Shown in pieces: positions 43,914-53,133 of a stretch of 64,000 nucleotides of DNA (its first letter is position 1; every line of letters starts with the position of its first letter). The stretch comes from Salininema proteolyticum. GTDB taxonomy: Bacteria; Actinomycetota; Actinomycetes; Mycobacteriales; Micromonosporaceae. The translations under genes and the position numbers were made by a program. The DNA is taken from assembly GCF_042685645.1 (NCBI RefSeq), contig NZ_JBHUNX010000001.1:4898001-4962000 (forward strand). The letters run 5' to 3'. The notes below the pieces were generated by a model. It did not search any database, was not told the origin of the DNA, and was given only the letters and a program-made list of their open reading frames with translations.

Positions 43914-46682
43914 ATGACGGTTGTGCCCAGCCCCGTAGAGACCGCCTCTCTCCCACGCCAGGTGCGAGAGGTGTTCGCCGACTTGACCGAGCGCGCGCCC
44001 CGTTCCGGCCGCGCCGACTCGGGCGTCGTGGGTTCCCGACTGCAGTGGACCGCCAGCCAGATGATGGTGCAGGGCGCCGGCGCCCTCGCCGGCTACGACG
44101 CCCTCCACCGGGACGAGCGCCTGCTCCGCTTCGGGTGGGGGTTCGTCATCGGCCGCTTGGAGATCGACGGCGAGGACCGCGACGTGCGCTTCCCCGTCGT
44201 CAGCCACCCGGTGCGCATCCAGCCCGGCGCCGGGAAGGCCGGCGACTACTTCATCTTCTCCGCCGGGGACCCCGCCGTCGCGAGCGAACTGGCCGACACC
44301 CCCTACCACGACAGCCTCATCTCGGAGCTGGCCGGAAACGACCTCACCTACCGCAGCGACCGCGACGCCGACTGGCTGGCAGGACTCGTCGACGCGCTGC
44401 CCTACGACCTCGAAGTCGTCGACTCTCCACCCGAGCGAGGTTCGGAAGGCCTCTACTTCGTCGCCACCGGGGCCGTCTATGTGGACACCTCGCGGCGACG
44501 CGGCCCCGACCCGACTCAGCTGCGCCGGTGGAAGTCCCTGCCCGACTTGACGAACACGGCCGTCTCCGCGCTCTACGGGTGCGAGGAGTACGCCGCCGAG
44601 GAGATCGAGCCCTCCACCAACGCGCCGGTCACTTCTCTCCCCCTGGGGCACGACCAGATCGCCGCCGTCCACGCCTCGCGCTCCCAGCCCGTCAGCGTTA
44701 TCGCCGGCGCCCCCGGCTGCGGAAAGACGCACACTCTGGCGGCCATTGCCCAGGACGCTCTGGCGCACCACCAGTCGGTCCTCATCGCCACCCAGTCCTC
44801 TTACGCCGCCGACGTGCTCGCCAATCTCATCAACCGCTATCCCGGGCCACGGCCCGTGCAGTTCGGCGACAGCGAGCGGCGCGGGCGCTTCCTCACGCAG
44901 CTCGGTGACGACGCCATGGCCCACGCCGTGTCCGTGCGCGAGTCATACCGCGTCATGAAGGAACAGGAACGGCTCTCCCAACGCGTCCTGGACGAAGTCG
45001 AACAGCGACTAGAGGCCGAGAAGGCCTACATGCGGGTCCAGAGCGGTTCCGCGGACGCGCTCGAGCAGTATCCGGGTCTTGCCGATCTCGCTGCGGACGA
45101 GCTGGACAACCTGCGTCGTCAGGCCGACAAGCTGGACTTCGAACCGCAGGGGCGGTGGGCCGCATGGAAGAGGCGCCGTCTGCACAAGAGGCTCGCCCGG
45201 CGCGTGGGGTCCGACGACTTTTCCCGCCTGCGGCAAGCCTTCGACGAAGCGGCCGACCGGCGTGTGGCCAAGGAGCTGTCCGACCACGGGTACACCGAAG
45301 TCACCCAGCTCCTCGCCCAGTACGACCATGCCCGTGCGCGCCAGCAGGAGGCCAACACCGAGTTCCTCAACGCTCGCGCCAACAAGCCCGGTCCCGTCCT
45401 GGACGCCGTCGCCGCCGCGCTCACCCACGCCAACCGGCGCCACCGGGCCAAGCTGCTGCGCGATGTGAACCCGGACGAGCTGACTGACGTCGCGCCGCTC
45501 TGGATCGGGACGGTTCGCGACATCGACGCCATCCTGCCCCAGGCGCCGGGGCTGTTCGACCTGCTGATCCTCGACGAAGCCGGCCACATGGGCCAGCGCG
45601 ATGCGGTGGGTGCGCTCAGCCGTGCTCGCCGGGCCGTCATCGCCGGCGACCCCTGGCAGCTGAGCACTCTCGACGAGACCGGCGTGCGGACCACGTCCGT
45701 CTACGACATCGCCGCGACCCATTGGCCGACCACCGACCTGACCGAGCACCACCGCGGGGCGCCGCACCTGATCGGGTTCTCCGCCGAGCGGTTCTACAAC
45801 GGTCGGGTCGAGCCCGTGACCACTCATCCGCGGCACCACAACACGTCCGCGATCACCGTGCACCGGGTCGATGGGACGCATGCAGAAGGGACCGCTACTA
45901 GCGGGGACGATTCCGACGATCCGCAGCGACCGGCAACCCCCGAGTCGTCTGCCCCTAGCAGTTCATCGTCCGCGGTTGTCAATCACGTCGAGATCGACAA
46001 GGCCCTTTCGCTGCTTCAGGACCTCGTCAAGGACGGCCACTCCTCCATAGCCCTCATTACGCCGTTCCCGGACCAGGCCGAGGCGTTGGAGACCGCTCTC
46101 GTTGAGACCTTCACCTTGGAAGAGCTTGCCGAGCACAACATCGCTTCCGGGACAGTGCATACGTTCCAAGGTTCCGAGACCGATGAAGTGATCGCCCTGT
46201 TCACCGCCACCGATCAGGACGCGTCTGAACGCCTAGAGAGGCTGGCCGACCCGAACCTATTCAACGTCATGGTCACCCGTGCTCGCAGGCACCTCCATGT
46301 CGTGACCTCGCTGCAGAAGCCCCCACCTCTCGTGGCCGACTTCCTCGCCTACTGCGAGCGTCTTCCCGACGTGTCGCTGGATGGATCGGACGTACCGGAG
46401 AACGCGTGGACGAAGGAATTGGTGGACGCGCTCGCCGCTAAGAAGATTCCGGTTCGGCACCGCTACAAGATTGGGCACCACTTCATCGACCTCGTAGTGG
46501 GAGAGGGAGAAGACGCTCTAGCCGTCACCTGTCTGCCCCACCCCGACGGCGTCCGGGCGCACCTCGACCGGCACAGAGTTCTGAAGGACAACGACTGGCG
46601 TCATATGAATGCCGTGCCGTCAACGTTCGACGATGGTGCCGACAACGCGATTACGGCCATTCAATCCCGGCTCGCATCCTAA
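43914..46682 (+). CDS. SF1 (Upf1/Dna2-like) helicase with C-terminal nuclease-like domain
   Basis: A 922-residue protein. The N-terminal domain (1-240) is unassigned. The helicase core has Walker A GAPGCGKT (265-272), a long charged coiled-coil insertion (about 345-500), Walker B LILDEAGHM (D554, E555), a GDPWQL motif III, TEHHRG motif IV, VHTFQGSETDEV (motif V) and NVMVTRARRH (motif VI). A Ser-rich linker lies near residue 675. The last 90 residues resemble Vsr/MTES_1575-type endonuclease folds (HHFIDLVV, D859), but the usual catalytic Glu position reads AVTCL. Codon use drifts to lower GC in the 3' third. Its stop overlaps the SARP stop. Confidence 0.82.
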   Translation: MTVVPSPVETASLPRQVREVFADLTERAPRSGRADSGVVGSRLQWTASQMMVQGAGALAGYDALHRDERLLRFGWGFVIGRLEIDGEDRDVRFPVVSHPVRIQPGAGKAGDYFIFSAGDPAVASELADTPYHDSLISELAGNDLTYRSDRDADWLAGLVDALPYDLEVVDSPPERGSEGLYFVATGAVYVDTSRRRGPDPTQLRRWKSLPDLTNTAVSALYGCEEYAAEEIEPSTNAPVTSLPLGHDQIAAVHASRSQPVSVIAGAPGCGKTHTLAAIAQDALAHHQSVLIATQSSYAADVLANLINRYPGPRPVQFGDSERRGRFLTQLGDDAMAHAVSVRESYRVMKEQERLSQRVLDEVEQRLEAEKAYMRVQSGSADALEQYPGLADLAADELDNLRRQADKLDFEPQGRWAAWKRRRLHKRLARRVGSDDFSRLRQAFDEAADRRVAKELSDHGYTEVTQLLAQYDHARARQQEANTEFLNARANKPGPVLDAVAAALTHANRRHRAKLLRDVNPDELTDVAPLWIGTVRDIDAILPQAPGLFDLLILDEAGHMGQRDAVGALSRARRAVIAGDPWQLSTLDETGVRTTSVYDIAATHWPTTDLTEHHRGAPHLIGFSAERFYNGRVEPVTTHPRHHNTSAITVHRVDGTHAEGTATSGDDSDDPQRPATPESSAPSSSSSAVVNHVEIDKALSLLQDLVKDGHSSIALITPFPDQAEALETALVETFTLEELAEHNIASGTVHTFQGSETDEVIALFTATDQDASERLERLADPNLFNVMVTRARRHLHVVTSLQKPPPLVADFLAYCERLPDVSLDGSDVPENAWTKELVDALAAKKIPVRHRYKIGHHFIDLVVGEGEDALAVTCLPHPDGVRAHLDRHRVLKDNDWRHMNAVPSTFDDGADNAITAIQSRLAS

Positions 46683-49558
46683 TGCCGATGGCCTAAATGC
46701 AGATCGTCAAGTTTCAGAACCGGTGGAGTAGAGTTCAGAATTTGACGGTGCTGCTTTTCTGATATCGTCTCGATTTTCAGAGCGATATCGGCAGCGTCAG
46801 TCCAGAACGTTCGGGCTTCTTGTGCGGATCCTTGACTGTAGTATGCATCAGCCAGTCTCCACAGGTGCTCGACGTAGATGTTGCTTTCAGTGAAAGAGTG
46901 GTATTCGATGAACTTCATCGAGCTGGATATGACTTCAATTGCTTTCAGAGTTTGATTCCCATTCATCAGGCGGGCTCCATAATTTACGCTGATGCTTGCG
47001 AAATCGTATATCTGAGTTCTTTCGAGTCCATTGGATTTGGCATGGCGAATCGCACGTTCGCAAAGCGCTATCGCTCTATTGCTATCTCCCAATTGTTCGT
47101 ATACTCCGGCTGAATACATGTCAGTCCAGATGATGTACTCATGATGATCGTGCTGGACGGCCAGCTCGCGTGATCTGCTGAAATCAGCCAATGCGGCGTG
47201 GAAGTCACCCTGTTTGGACTTCAATCGGGCATGCTCCGCGAGGACCCAGATCAGCCGATTCCACATGCGCTCTCTAGTGACTGCCTTCTCGGCTCGCTCC
47301 AGGGTGTGGGAGGCCTTCTCGTAATTTGAGGTCAATATGTACTGTCTACCCAGATCGCATAGCGTGTATACGGATAGATCGCCGTCCAGGTCCTCGATCA
47401 CGGAGTCACTCAACTCCAGAAGATCAAGTATTTCAGGCCGGTGCGATATTCGAAGGGATACTGGAAAGAAAGATGAACTCAGTATGCCGATGAATTGGTG
47501 GTCTGAATGCGGTGGGTTCAATGCGCTGCGAGCCAGTTCGACCAAGTTGGTAAGTTCCACATCGATCCACGCAAAAGCTTCTTCGATGGTTGAGAAGACG
47601 ACCCGGTGATTCTCAGGGACTCCGTTGGAAAGCTTCACTCTGAGTTCCAGGGCGGCATCATACATGATGAGGACCTGTCGGCACGAGTAGAGATAGAAAT
47701 TTCTAGTCCTAGCTATTATCTCTCGTTGGTAGTCCAGCGGAAGGTCAGTGGATAGGTGAATCGAGTAGAGTCTGATAATATCGTGCATTTGAAACCGGCC
47801 GGATGGAAGTCGGTCGACCAGTCGAAATTCTTCCAGCCTCTTGAAGAGCGCTTCAGTTTCTTCCACCGGCAGTCCCATGGATGCGGCCCCTGCATCGAGG
47901 CTCAGCTCGTTGCCGACCCAGAGGCCCATGGCCTTGAACAGTTCGACGGCGTGTTGGCCGTTCCGAGATCTCTTCAATTCGGCGATGCTCAGGTCCAGGC
48001 TGGCCAATATTGATCGCTCGTTGTCGGCGAACTCGGGCAACTTGGTCCTCGACTTTTGCAGTGACTCGAGAACGGTCTGGATTCCATCAGGGGACTGTGC
48101 TTTAATTCGCGCGGAGATCACGCAAAGAGCCAGCGGATGGCCACCGCAGAATCTCGCAAGTTCATGTACTTCTCTGTTTCTTTGCGTTGATGTGGAGTTG
48201 ATTGAACTCTCTAGAAGGGAAACCGAAGAACCTGAATCAAGAACGCCAAGTTGCAGACAGTACGCATCATCTATAGAGGAGATAGGCTGCCTGCTTGTGA
48301 CTATGACGGCTATCTTCGGACCGTTGGGAAGAAGCAGTCGAATCTGACTGGCATCTCGGGCGTTGTCGAGTATGAGGAGAAGGCTCCTCGGTCTAGCGAC
48401 AGTGCGAAAGTGCCCGGACAGCTCTTCAGGGTCCTTATGGGCGATCGTATCTGAACCAAGGGATCGGAGAAAACGCTTCAATGCAACCCGAGGCTCGAGG
48501 GGCGTCAATCCGGGTGTAGCTCCATGAAGATTGACATAAAGCTGGCCATCGGGGTATTCATCGGCAATTTCATTGCCAAGACTGGTCGCCAGGGCCGATT
48601 TTCCGATTCCCCCGGCCCCATTAATATTTACAATGCCCGTTCGCCCGTTTTCATTCGCTTCGAACAATTGTCTCTTTAGTTCGGCGAGTTCCTGGTCCCT
48701 CCCAAGAAAAGCCGCAGGTCCGGCCGGAGTTTCATGTGGGATGGAGGTTCCATGAGCTGTACTGCCCGCAGCTGATGAAGGTTTCGATCTTAGGCTGGAG
48801 CCTCGCAGTATGGAACGGTGGATTGCTTGGAGTTCAGAGCTCGGGTCCATGCCGAGGTCCTCTCCTAGCCGATCGCGGGTCCTCTCAAAAGCCTCCAGAG
48901 CCTTCTGGGTTTCGCCTCTGAGGTAGTAGGCCTCCATCAACACCTTGGTGGCGCGCTCGGATAGAGGGCTCCGGGCGATGGCCAGGAGAGATTGCTCTAT
49001 TGCCAGGTCTATCTTGTCCGCTTGGAGCAGGGCCTCGAGACGCTCGGACTCTACCTGGTCTAGGAGCTGGTCCAGTCTAGCGGCTTCCGGCGCGAATAGC
49101 GCACCTTCTAGGTCGATGAGCGGCGGCCCGCTGACAAGACCCAAGGCGGATGCAAACGCTTCGGCCCCACTTGCGTGCCTGTCGCTGGCACAGGCAGAAC
49201 GTGCTTCGGCGACAAACTTCTCAAATTCGGTGACATCCGAGCTTGCTTGAGTCAGAGTAACGGCACGCTTGACCACAGTCAGTCCAGGATGCCCAGCATC
49301 GGAGAGGATTGATTTGAGCCGGCTCACTAGATTCTGTGCCATGCGAATCGAGTTCTTGGGCGGCTGTCCGTGCCAAAGGTGCTCGATGATGGCATCGAGC
49401 GATACCGGGCGATCGGACTGCATTATCAGGAGCCCTAGAAGTGCAGGTAGTTGACTCCCTGGGAGGTACAGCGGTTCGCCGGCGTACTCGAAACGAACCG
49501 GGCCGAGAAACTTCGCGTAGAGTTGCGAGCTTTTGTCTGGTCCGTCACTAGAGCTCAT
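46679..49558 (-). CDS. SARP/AfsR-type regulator with NB-ARC and TPR domains, copy 1
   Basis: A 959-residue STAND regulator. Winged-helix DNA-binding domain (about 15-105), BTAD helical domain (about 110-255), a low-complexity linker, NB-ARC ATPase (about 280-560: FLGRDQEL, Walker A GAGGIGKS at 314-321, SLLLILDNA Walker B, GGHPLAL) and C-terminal TPR-like helices (about 700-920). It should bind DNA when activated. The ATG at 49558 is exactly six bases after TATGAT, so it is probably leaderless. Codons are visibly less GC-rich than in core genes. The stop overlaps the helicase stop tail to tail (46679-46682). Confidence 0.88.
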   Translation of the reverse strand: MSSSDGPDKSSQLYAKFLGPVRFEYAGEPLYLPGSQLPALLGLLIMQSDRPVSLDAIIEHLWHGQPPKNSIRMAQNLVSRLKSILSDAGHPGLTVVKRAVTLTQASSDVTEFEKFVAEARSACASDRHASGAEAFASALGLVSGPPLIDLEGALFAPEAARLDQLLDQVESERLEALLQADKIDLAIEQSLLAIARSPLSERATKVLMEAYYLRGETQKALEAFERTRDRLGEDLGMDPSSELQAIHRSILRGSSLRSKPSSAAGSTAHGTSIPHETPAGPAAFLGRDQELAELKRQLFEANENGRTGIVNINGAGGIGKSALATSLGNEIADEYPDGQLYVNLHGATPGLTPLEPRVALKRFLRSLGSDTIAHKDPEELSGHFRTVARPRSLLLILDNARDASQIRLLLPNGPKIAVIVTSRQPISSIDDAYCLQLGVLDSGSSVSLLESSINSTSTQRNREVHELARFCGGHPLALCVISARIKAQSPDGIQTVLESLQKSRTKLPEFADNERSILASLDLSIAELKRSRNGQHAVELFKAMGLWVGNELSLDAGAASMGLPVEETEALFKRLEEFRLVDRLPSGRFQMHDIIRLYSIHLSTDLPLDYQREIIARTRNFYLYSCRQVLIMYDAALELRVKLSNGVPENHRVVFSTIEEAFAWIDVELTNLVELARSALNPPHSDHQFIGILSSSFFPVSLRISHRPEILDLLELSDSVIEDLDGDLSVYTLCDLGRQYILTSNYEKASHTLERAEKAVTRERMWNRLIWVLAEHARLKSKQGDFHAALADFSRSRELAVQHDHHEYIIWTDMYSAGVYEQLGDSNRAIALCERAIRHAKSNGLERTQIYDFASISVNYGARLMNGNQTLKAIEVISSSMKFIEYHSFTESNIYVEHLWRLADAYYSQGSAQEARTFWTDAADIALKIETISEKQHRQILNSTPPVLKLDDLHLGHRH

Positions 49559-49564
49559 GGGCCC

Positions 49565-49593
49565 ATCATACCGGCGTAGGAGAAGTTTATGAA
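49565..49593 (-). promoter_or_regulatory. Promoter of SARP regulator copy 1
   Basis: On the minus strand: TTCATA (49593-49588), 17-bp spacer, TATGAT (49570-49565), six bases, ATG. The -35 box overlaps the start codon of the divergent small ORF. Confidence 0.65.
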
Positions 49594-49930
49594 ACCTGTA
49601 GGACTCCGTCCTGCAGACTGGGTCTCAGAGGGTTCGCCTGACGGACGCGGTCTTGGCATTGGGCATGTACACCGCGATCGGCAGGTTCTGGTCAGTATCC
49701 TCCTCCGGGACGTTTCATCCCCCGACGTCCCCAAGAGGCCCCGCTGTACGAGGCAGTCCAGCGGGGCCTCCTTTGACTTCTCTATGAGTTCTTACCTTTC
49801 AGGTATATGCGGCCGTGGATTGGTCAGTACTTCTTCGAGCTCGGCGTCATTGATAAGCTCAATGGAGCGTGCGATCGTTGCTGATTCATCCCAATATCTC
49901 CTGGCTTCGTCCGCGCGTCCCTGCCCGTAG
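49589..49930 (+). CDS. Candidate small ORF divergent from SARP copy 1
   Basis: ATG with GTAGGAGA eight bases upstream. The first 27 codons (beginning MKPVGLRPADW, then SEGSPDGRGL) match the small ORF beside copy 2, with some synonymous differences. After that the two copies go out of frame by one base, and this reading runs through a terminator and antisense into SARP copy 2. If real, the peptide probably ends or is stopped near 49735. Conservation may instead reflect regulatory DNA, as the start codon is also the SARP -35 box. Confidence 0.25.
   Translation: MKPVGLRPADWVSEGSPDGRGLGIGHVHRDRQVLVSILLRDVSSPDVPKRPRCTRQSSGASFDFSMSSYLSGICGRGLVSTSSSSASLISSMERAIVADSSQYLLASSARPCP
49735..49773. terminator. 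Terminator between the two SARP units
   Basis: A 12-bp stem (GAGGCCCCGCTG and its complement) with a 12-base loop. It lies 19 bases after the stop of SARP copy 2 on the minus strand; on the plus strand it ends the divergent leader transcript and is followed by TTTGACTT. Confidence 0.75.
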
Positions 49931-52647
49931 CAGGCTTCTCCCATGTTCCATAGAGTCGAGGCGTACACTCTCGAACGAGTGTCCTCGATTTCAATGAAAT
50001 AGGCGATCAGCTCGGTGAGAAGGCTATATGCCTCCCGGAACTTGTTTACTCGAATCAATCTGTCGGAGAGCGAGTTTTGAAATGTGGCGAGGGTTCGGCG
50101 GTGGTTGGGGATGCTTGTCTTATCAGCTATGACTGCTACGGCCATACCTGTGGCTTCGAGTGCCTCATCCCATCTGCCCAGGCGTCCGAGTATGCGGGAT
50201 TTGTAGGTATTTATCCAAGCTACATCTACCCAGATTTCTCGATTCAACGCAAACGGATACGCCTGATCTAGCTCATTGAGCGCTTGGTAAGGTCTGCCGG
50301 ACAACCAGGTTATGCGGGCTTTGGTGATGGCAAGGTGGGAGGTCAGTTTATGAAAGTCGAACCGGTCTGCGGCCTGATATGCCGTTTCGGCATTCGACTT
50401 GGCTTCGTCCAGCAATTTAAGATGTATCTGCTCACCACTGAGATCAGTCAATATCAGTATGTCGTATGGCAAAGGCAGCCCGTCCATGGCTGATTTCGCC
50501 AGATTCATCAGGTGAAGTACAGCTGTTCTCATGGCACCGCGTTCGATCATTGGACGGGCGCTCAAGAGACTCAGCAGGGCCAGAAACTCTTTGTCCTCCG
50601 AATCCGGTTCCAGCGACTGTCTCCCGAGCTCTAGGATGTTGGGAAACTCCCGATCGATCCAGTCGTAGGCCTCTTCGGGGCTATTGAGGGAGACTCGCCG
50701 GCAGCCCGGATCCTCATCGAGGAAGTTGAGCCTATCCGAGGTTGAACGACTATGGAGATCCAGTACGTGTCTGACGGATTGCAAGTAAAAGGTCCTCGTT
50801 CGACCAACAACATCTCGATACTCGGTAGGTGTCAAACCTTTGGCCAACTGGCCGGCATACAGCCTGACGAGGTCGTGCATCTGATACCTGCCGGGGCCAG
50901 TGACGTTGACCAGCCGGGATTCAGTGAGCATCCGCATCAAACGGCGGGATCGTGCGACGGTCGTGTCGATCGAGGCTGCCGCCGCTTCAATGCTTATGTC
51001 CGGACCCCAGTGGGTTCCCAGGGCGGTGAAGAGTCGGACTGCTTCTCTACCCTCTACGGTCGTCTCCAGGTCGCGGACGCTCACTCTCAAACCGGCCGTG
51101 AGAGAGCGCTTGTCATCAGTGAATTCGTCCAACCGCTCGGACTCATCGCGCATGGAGTCGAGTAGATGGTGGAGTTCTTCAGGTGGCCCGGCTTTGAGCC
51201 GCGCGGCCAGAATGCACAGGGCCAGCGGGAGACCCCCGCAGTATCCCGAAAGTTCAGAGAGAGCGTCCCGTCGGGCTTCGGGGATCAGGTGTTCGGTGCC
51301 GGTGGTCAGAAGATCTACCGCGCACGATTCGTCCAGAGTATCCAGTGGGATGGTGACCGCCTCACTGATCGAGGTGAGCGGGCGACGGCTGGTGATGATA
51401 ACGGCGCATTCGCCTCCACTAGGGAGCAAAGGTTGAACCTGTTCGGCGTTTCCGGCGTCGTCGAGTACGATCAACAGCTTCTTATCAGCAGTTACCGAGC
51501 GGAATTGCGCTGCGGCCTCGTCGGTGTCCTGACCGTCGTCAGGCTGCTTTCCGAAGGCTCGAAGAAATCTTTGTAGGACGTGTTTCGGCGTGAGTGGTTC
51601 CGTGTCGGGTGTGGCGGCATGGAGGTTCACGTAGAGCTGCCCGTCTGGAAACTCCCGTGCGGCCTGGTAAGCGGTATGTACTGCGAGGGCTGACTTCCCT
51701 ATCCCTCCGACTCCGTTCACGGCGATGACGACGGGGTGGCCGTCAGATCCTCTCTGCGAGAGCAGCTTTTCGAGTTTGAGTTCGATATCACGGCGGCCGA
51801 GGAAGTTCGCCGGTGCTGTCGGCAATTGGCGAGGAATGGCCGATGGGGGCTCCGTGCTCGAGGTAGCGGGGCGAGCGCCTGTGGTGAGTTCACCACGCAG
51901 AATCTTGGGATACAGCTCCAGGAGTTCCGTGTTCGGGTCGAGGCCCAGCTGCACTCTAAGACGTTCCTTCAGTTGGAGATAAGCATCGCAGGCCTTCTGG
52001 ATCTCGCCGCGCTGGTAATGCGCGATCATCATGTTCTTTGTGGCCGATTGAGAAAGGGGGTCGGCACTCAAGATCTCGTCTGCGACCTCGATGGCCCGTC
52101 CGTGGTCTCCGACGTTCAAGAGGGATTCCAGCAGAGCCGTTCGCGCCTGGTCGATCATCCTCCGGAGGCGAGCAGCGTCTGCCGGCAGGACATCGTCGAC
52201 CCCCTCCAACGGCGTACCGGCGACAAGGTTCAGGGCCGCATCGTAGCGGGAGCACACAGTGTTGAAATCGCCATTGGCACCTTCAGCACGAGCTTCACAG
52301 ACTAGCGATTCAAATCGTGCGACGTCGGAATCGATTCCAACAAGCGTGACCGTTCGCTGCTCCACGATCACGTCGGAACCATCCGCCGCTACCAGGATTG
52401 ATCGTAGTCGGCTGACGAGGTTCTGGGCCATTCGAATGGCGTTCTTGGGCACCCGGTCCGGCCAGACTAGATCGATGACCAATTCCAGAGATAGCGGTCG
52501 TTCGGGATTCAAGGCCAAGAGGCTCATGAGCTTCGGGAGCTGACGGCCAGGAAGGAGAAGAGGTCTTCCGTCAAGCTCGAATCGGACTGGTCCGAATAGG
52601 CTCGCATAGAGTTTCGGGCTCTTGTTGGGGCCGTTACTAGAGCTCAT
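49792..52647 (-). CDS. SARP/AfsR-type regulator with NB-ARC and TPR domains, copy 2
   Basis: A 951-residue paralogue of copy 1 with the same architecture: winged helix and BTAD to about 260, NB-ARC (NFLGRRDIEL, GVGGIGKS Walker A near 325, LLIVLDDAG Walker B, GGLPLALC), then TPR-like repeats. The N-termini are nearly alike (MSSSNGPNKS against MSSSDGPDKS). I start at ATG 52647, six bases after TATGAT; a longer frame upstream covers the leader and is not credible. It is a tandem duplicate in the same direction, about 3.1 kb per unit. Confidence 0.88.
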   Translation of the reverse strand: MSSSNGPNKSPKLYASLFGPVRFELDGRPLLLPGRQLPKLMSLLALNPERPLSLELVIDLVWPDRVPKNAIRMAQNLVSRLRSILVAADGSDVIVEQRTVTLVGIDSDVARFESLVCEARAEGANGDFNTVCSRYDAALNLVAGTPLEGVDDVLPADAARLRRMIDQARTALLESLLNVGDHGRAIEVADEILSADPLSQSATKNMMIAHYQRGEIQKACDAYLQLKERLRVQLGLDPNTELLELYPKILRGELTTGARPATSSTEPPSAIPRQLPTAPANFLGRRDIELKLEKLLSQRGSDGHPVVIAVNGVGGIGKSALAVHTAYQAAREFPDGQLYVNLHAATPDTEPLTPKHVLQRFLRAFGKQPDDGQDTDEAAAQFRSVTADKKLLIVLDDAGNAEQVQPLLPSGGECAVIITSRRPLTSISEAVTIPLDTLDESCAVDLLTTGTEHLIPEARRDALSELSGYCGGLPLALCILAARLKAGPPEELHHLLDSMRDESERLDEFTDDKRSLTAGLRVSVRDLETTVEGREAVRLFTALGTHWGPDISIEAAAASIDTTVARSRRLMRMLTESRLVNVTGPGRYQMHDLVRLYAGQLAKGLTPTEYRDVVGRTRTFYLQSVRHVLDLHSRSTSDRLNFLDEDPGCRRVSLNSPEEAYDWIDREFPNILELGRQSLEPDSEDKEFLALLSLLSARPMIERGAMRTAVLHLMNLAKSAMDGLPLPYDILILTDLSGEQIHLKLLDEAKSNAETAYQAADRFDFHKLTSHLAITKARITWLSGRPYQALNELDQAYPFALNREIWVDVAWINTYKSRILGRLGRWDEALEATGMAVAVIADKTSIPNHRRTLATFQNSLSDRLIRVNKFREAYSLLTELIAYFIEIEDTRSRVYASTLWNMGEACYGQGRADEARRYWDESATIARSIELINDAELEEVLTNPRPHIPER

Positions 52648-52653
52648 GGAGCC

Positions 52654-52682
52654 ATCATACCGGTGTAGGAAGAATTTATGAA
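52654..52682 (-). promoter_or_regulatory. Promoter of SARP regulator copy 2
   Basis: TTCATA (52682-52677), 17 bp, TATGAT (52659-52654), six bases, ATG: identical in layout to copy 1. Confidence 0.65.
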
Positions 52683-52824
52683 AGTTGTAGGACTTCGTCC
52701 TGCAGACTGGTTCTCGGAGGGTTCGCCTGACGGACGCGGTCTCAACATTGGGCATGTATGCCGCGGTCGTCGGGCAACCGGCCGGTATCCCCCCTGGGGC
52801 GTTCGATCCCCCGACGCCCCTTAA
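52678..52824 (+). CDS. Candidate 48-residue small ORF divergent from SARP copy 2
   Basis: ATG preceded by GTAGGAAG; a 48-codon frame closed by TAA directly before a terminator. The N-terminal part (MKVVGLRPADW, then SEGSPDGRGL) is shared with the ORF beside copy 1. The remainder is Arg/Pro/Gly-rich. The neat fit of start, ribosome-binding site, stop and terminator supports a short transcript. Peptide production is not shown, and the start overlaps the SARP -35 box. Confidence 0.35.
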   Translation: MKVVGLRPADWFSEGSPDGRGLNIGHVCRGRRATGRYPPWGVRSPDAP

Positions 52825-52863
52825 GAGGCCCCGCTGCACGAGGCAGTCCGGCGGGGCCTCTTT
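52825..52863 (+). terminator. Terminator of the leader transcript beside SARP copy 2
   Basis: A 12-bp stem like that at 49735-49773; one base pair differs as T-A against T-G, so pairing is kept. TTTACTTTACTT follows on the plus strand. Confidence 0.7.
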
Positions 52864-53133
52864 ACTTTACTTAGCGGAGAATTAGCGGCTTATGGTCGAG
52901 GTCAAGGACGATCTGCTGCGGTTGGTTTCGCACGAGCTTCCGGACTTGGAGCTCGCACGATCATCTGAGCATCGTTGCCGCCGCCCCCATCGGTGACGTT
53001 GGACGCTTCAGACATAGCCGCGACAGTCTGTTGATGTGGACCGCCACGGGGTGTCCGGCGCGGGACACGAATCCCAGCCGACCGCTATGAATTGGTGTCT
53101 CTGAAGACGGACATCACGTGGCGATAGCCTGAT
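52864..53133. other. Intergenic stretch at the island edge
   Basis: No credible gene. A 34-codon frame from ATG 52892 (MVEVKDDLLRLVSHELPDLE) looks protein-like but is short and has no clear ribosome-binding site; it may be the remnant of a truncated gene. Confidence 0.3.

Noticed and set aside
52648..52839. Longer N-terminus for SARP copy 2 (64 extra codons)
   Set aside because: The added region is the leader shared with copy 1, where no such frame is used; the -10 box lies inside it and the copy 1 start aligns with ATG 52647.
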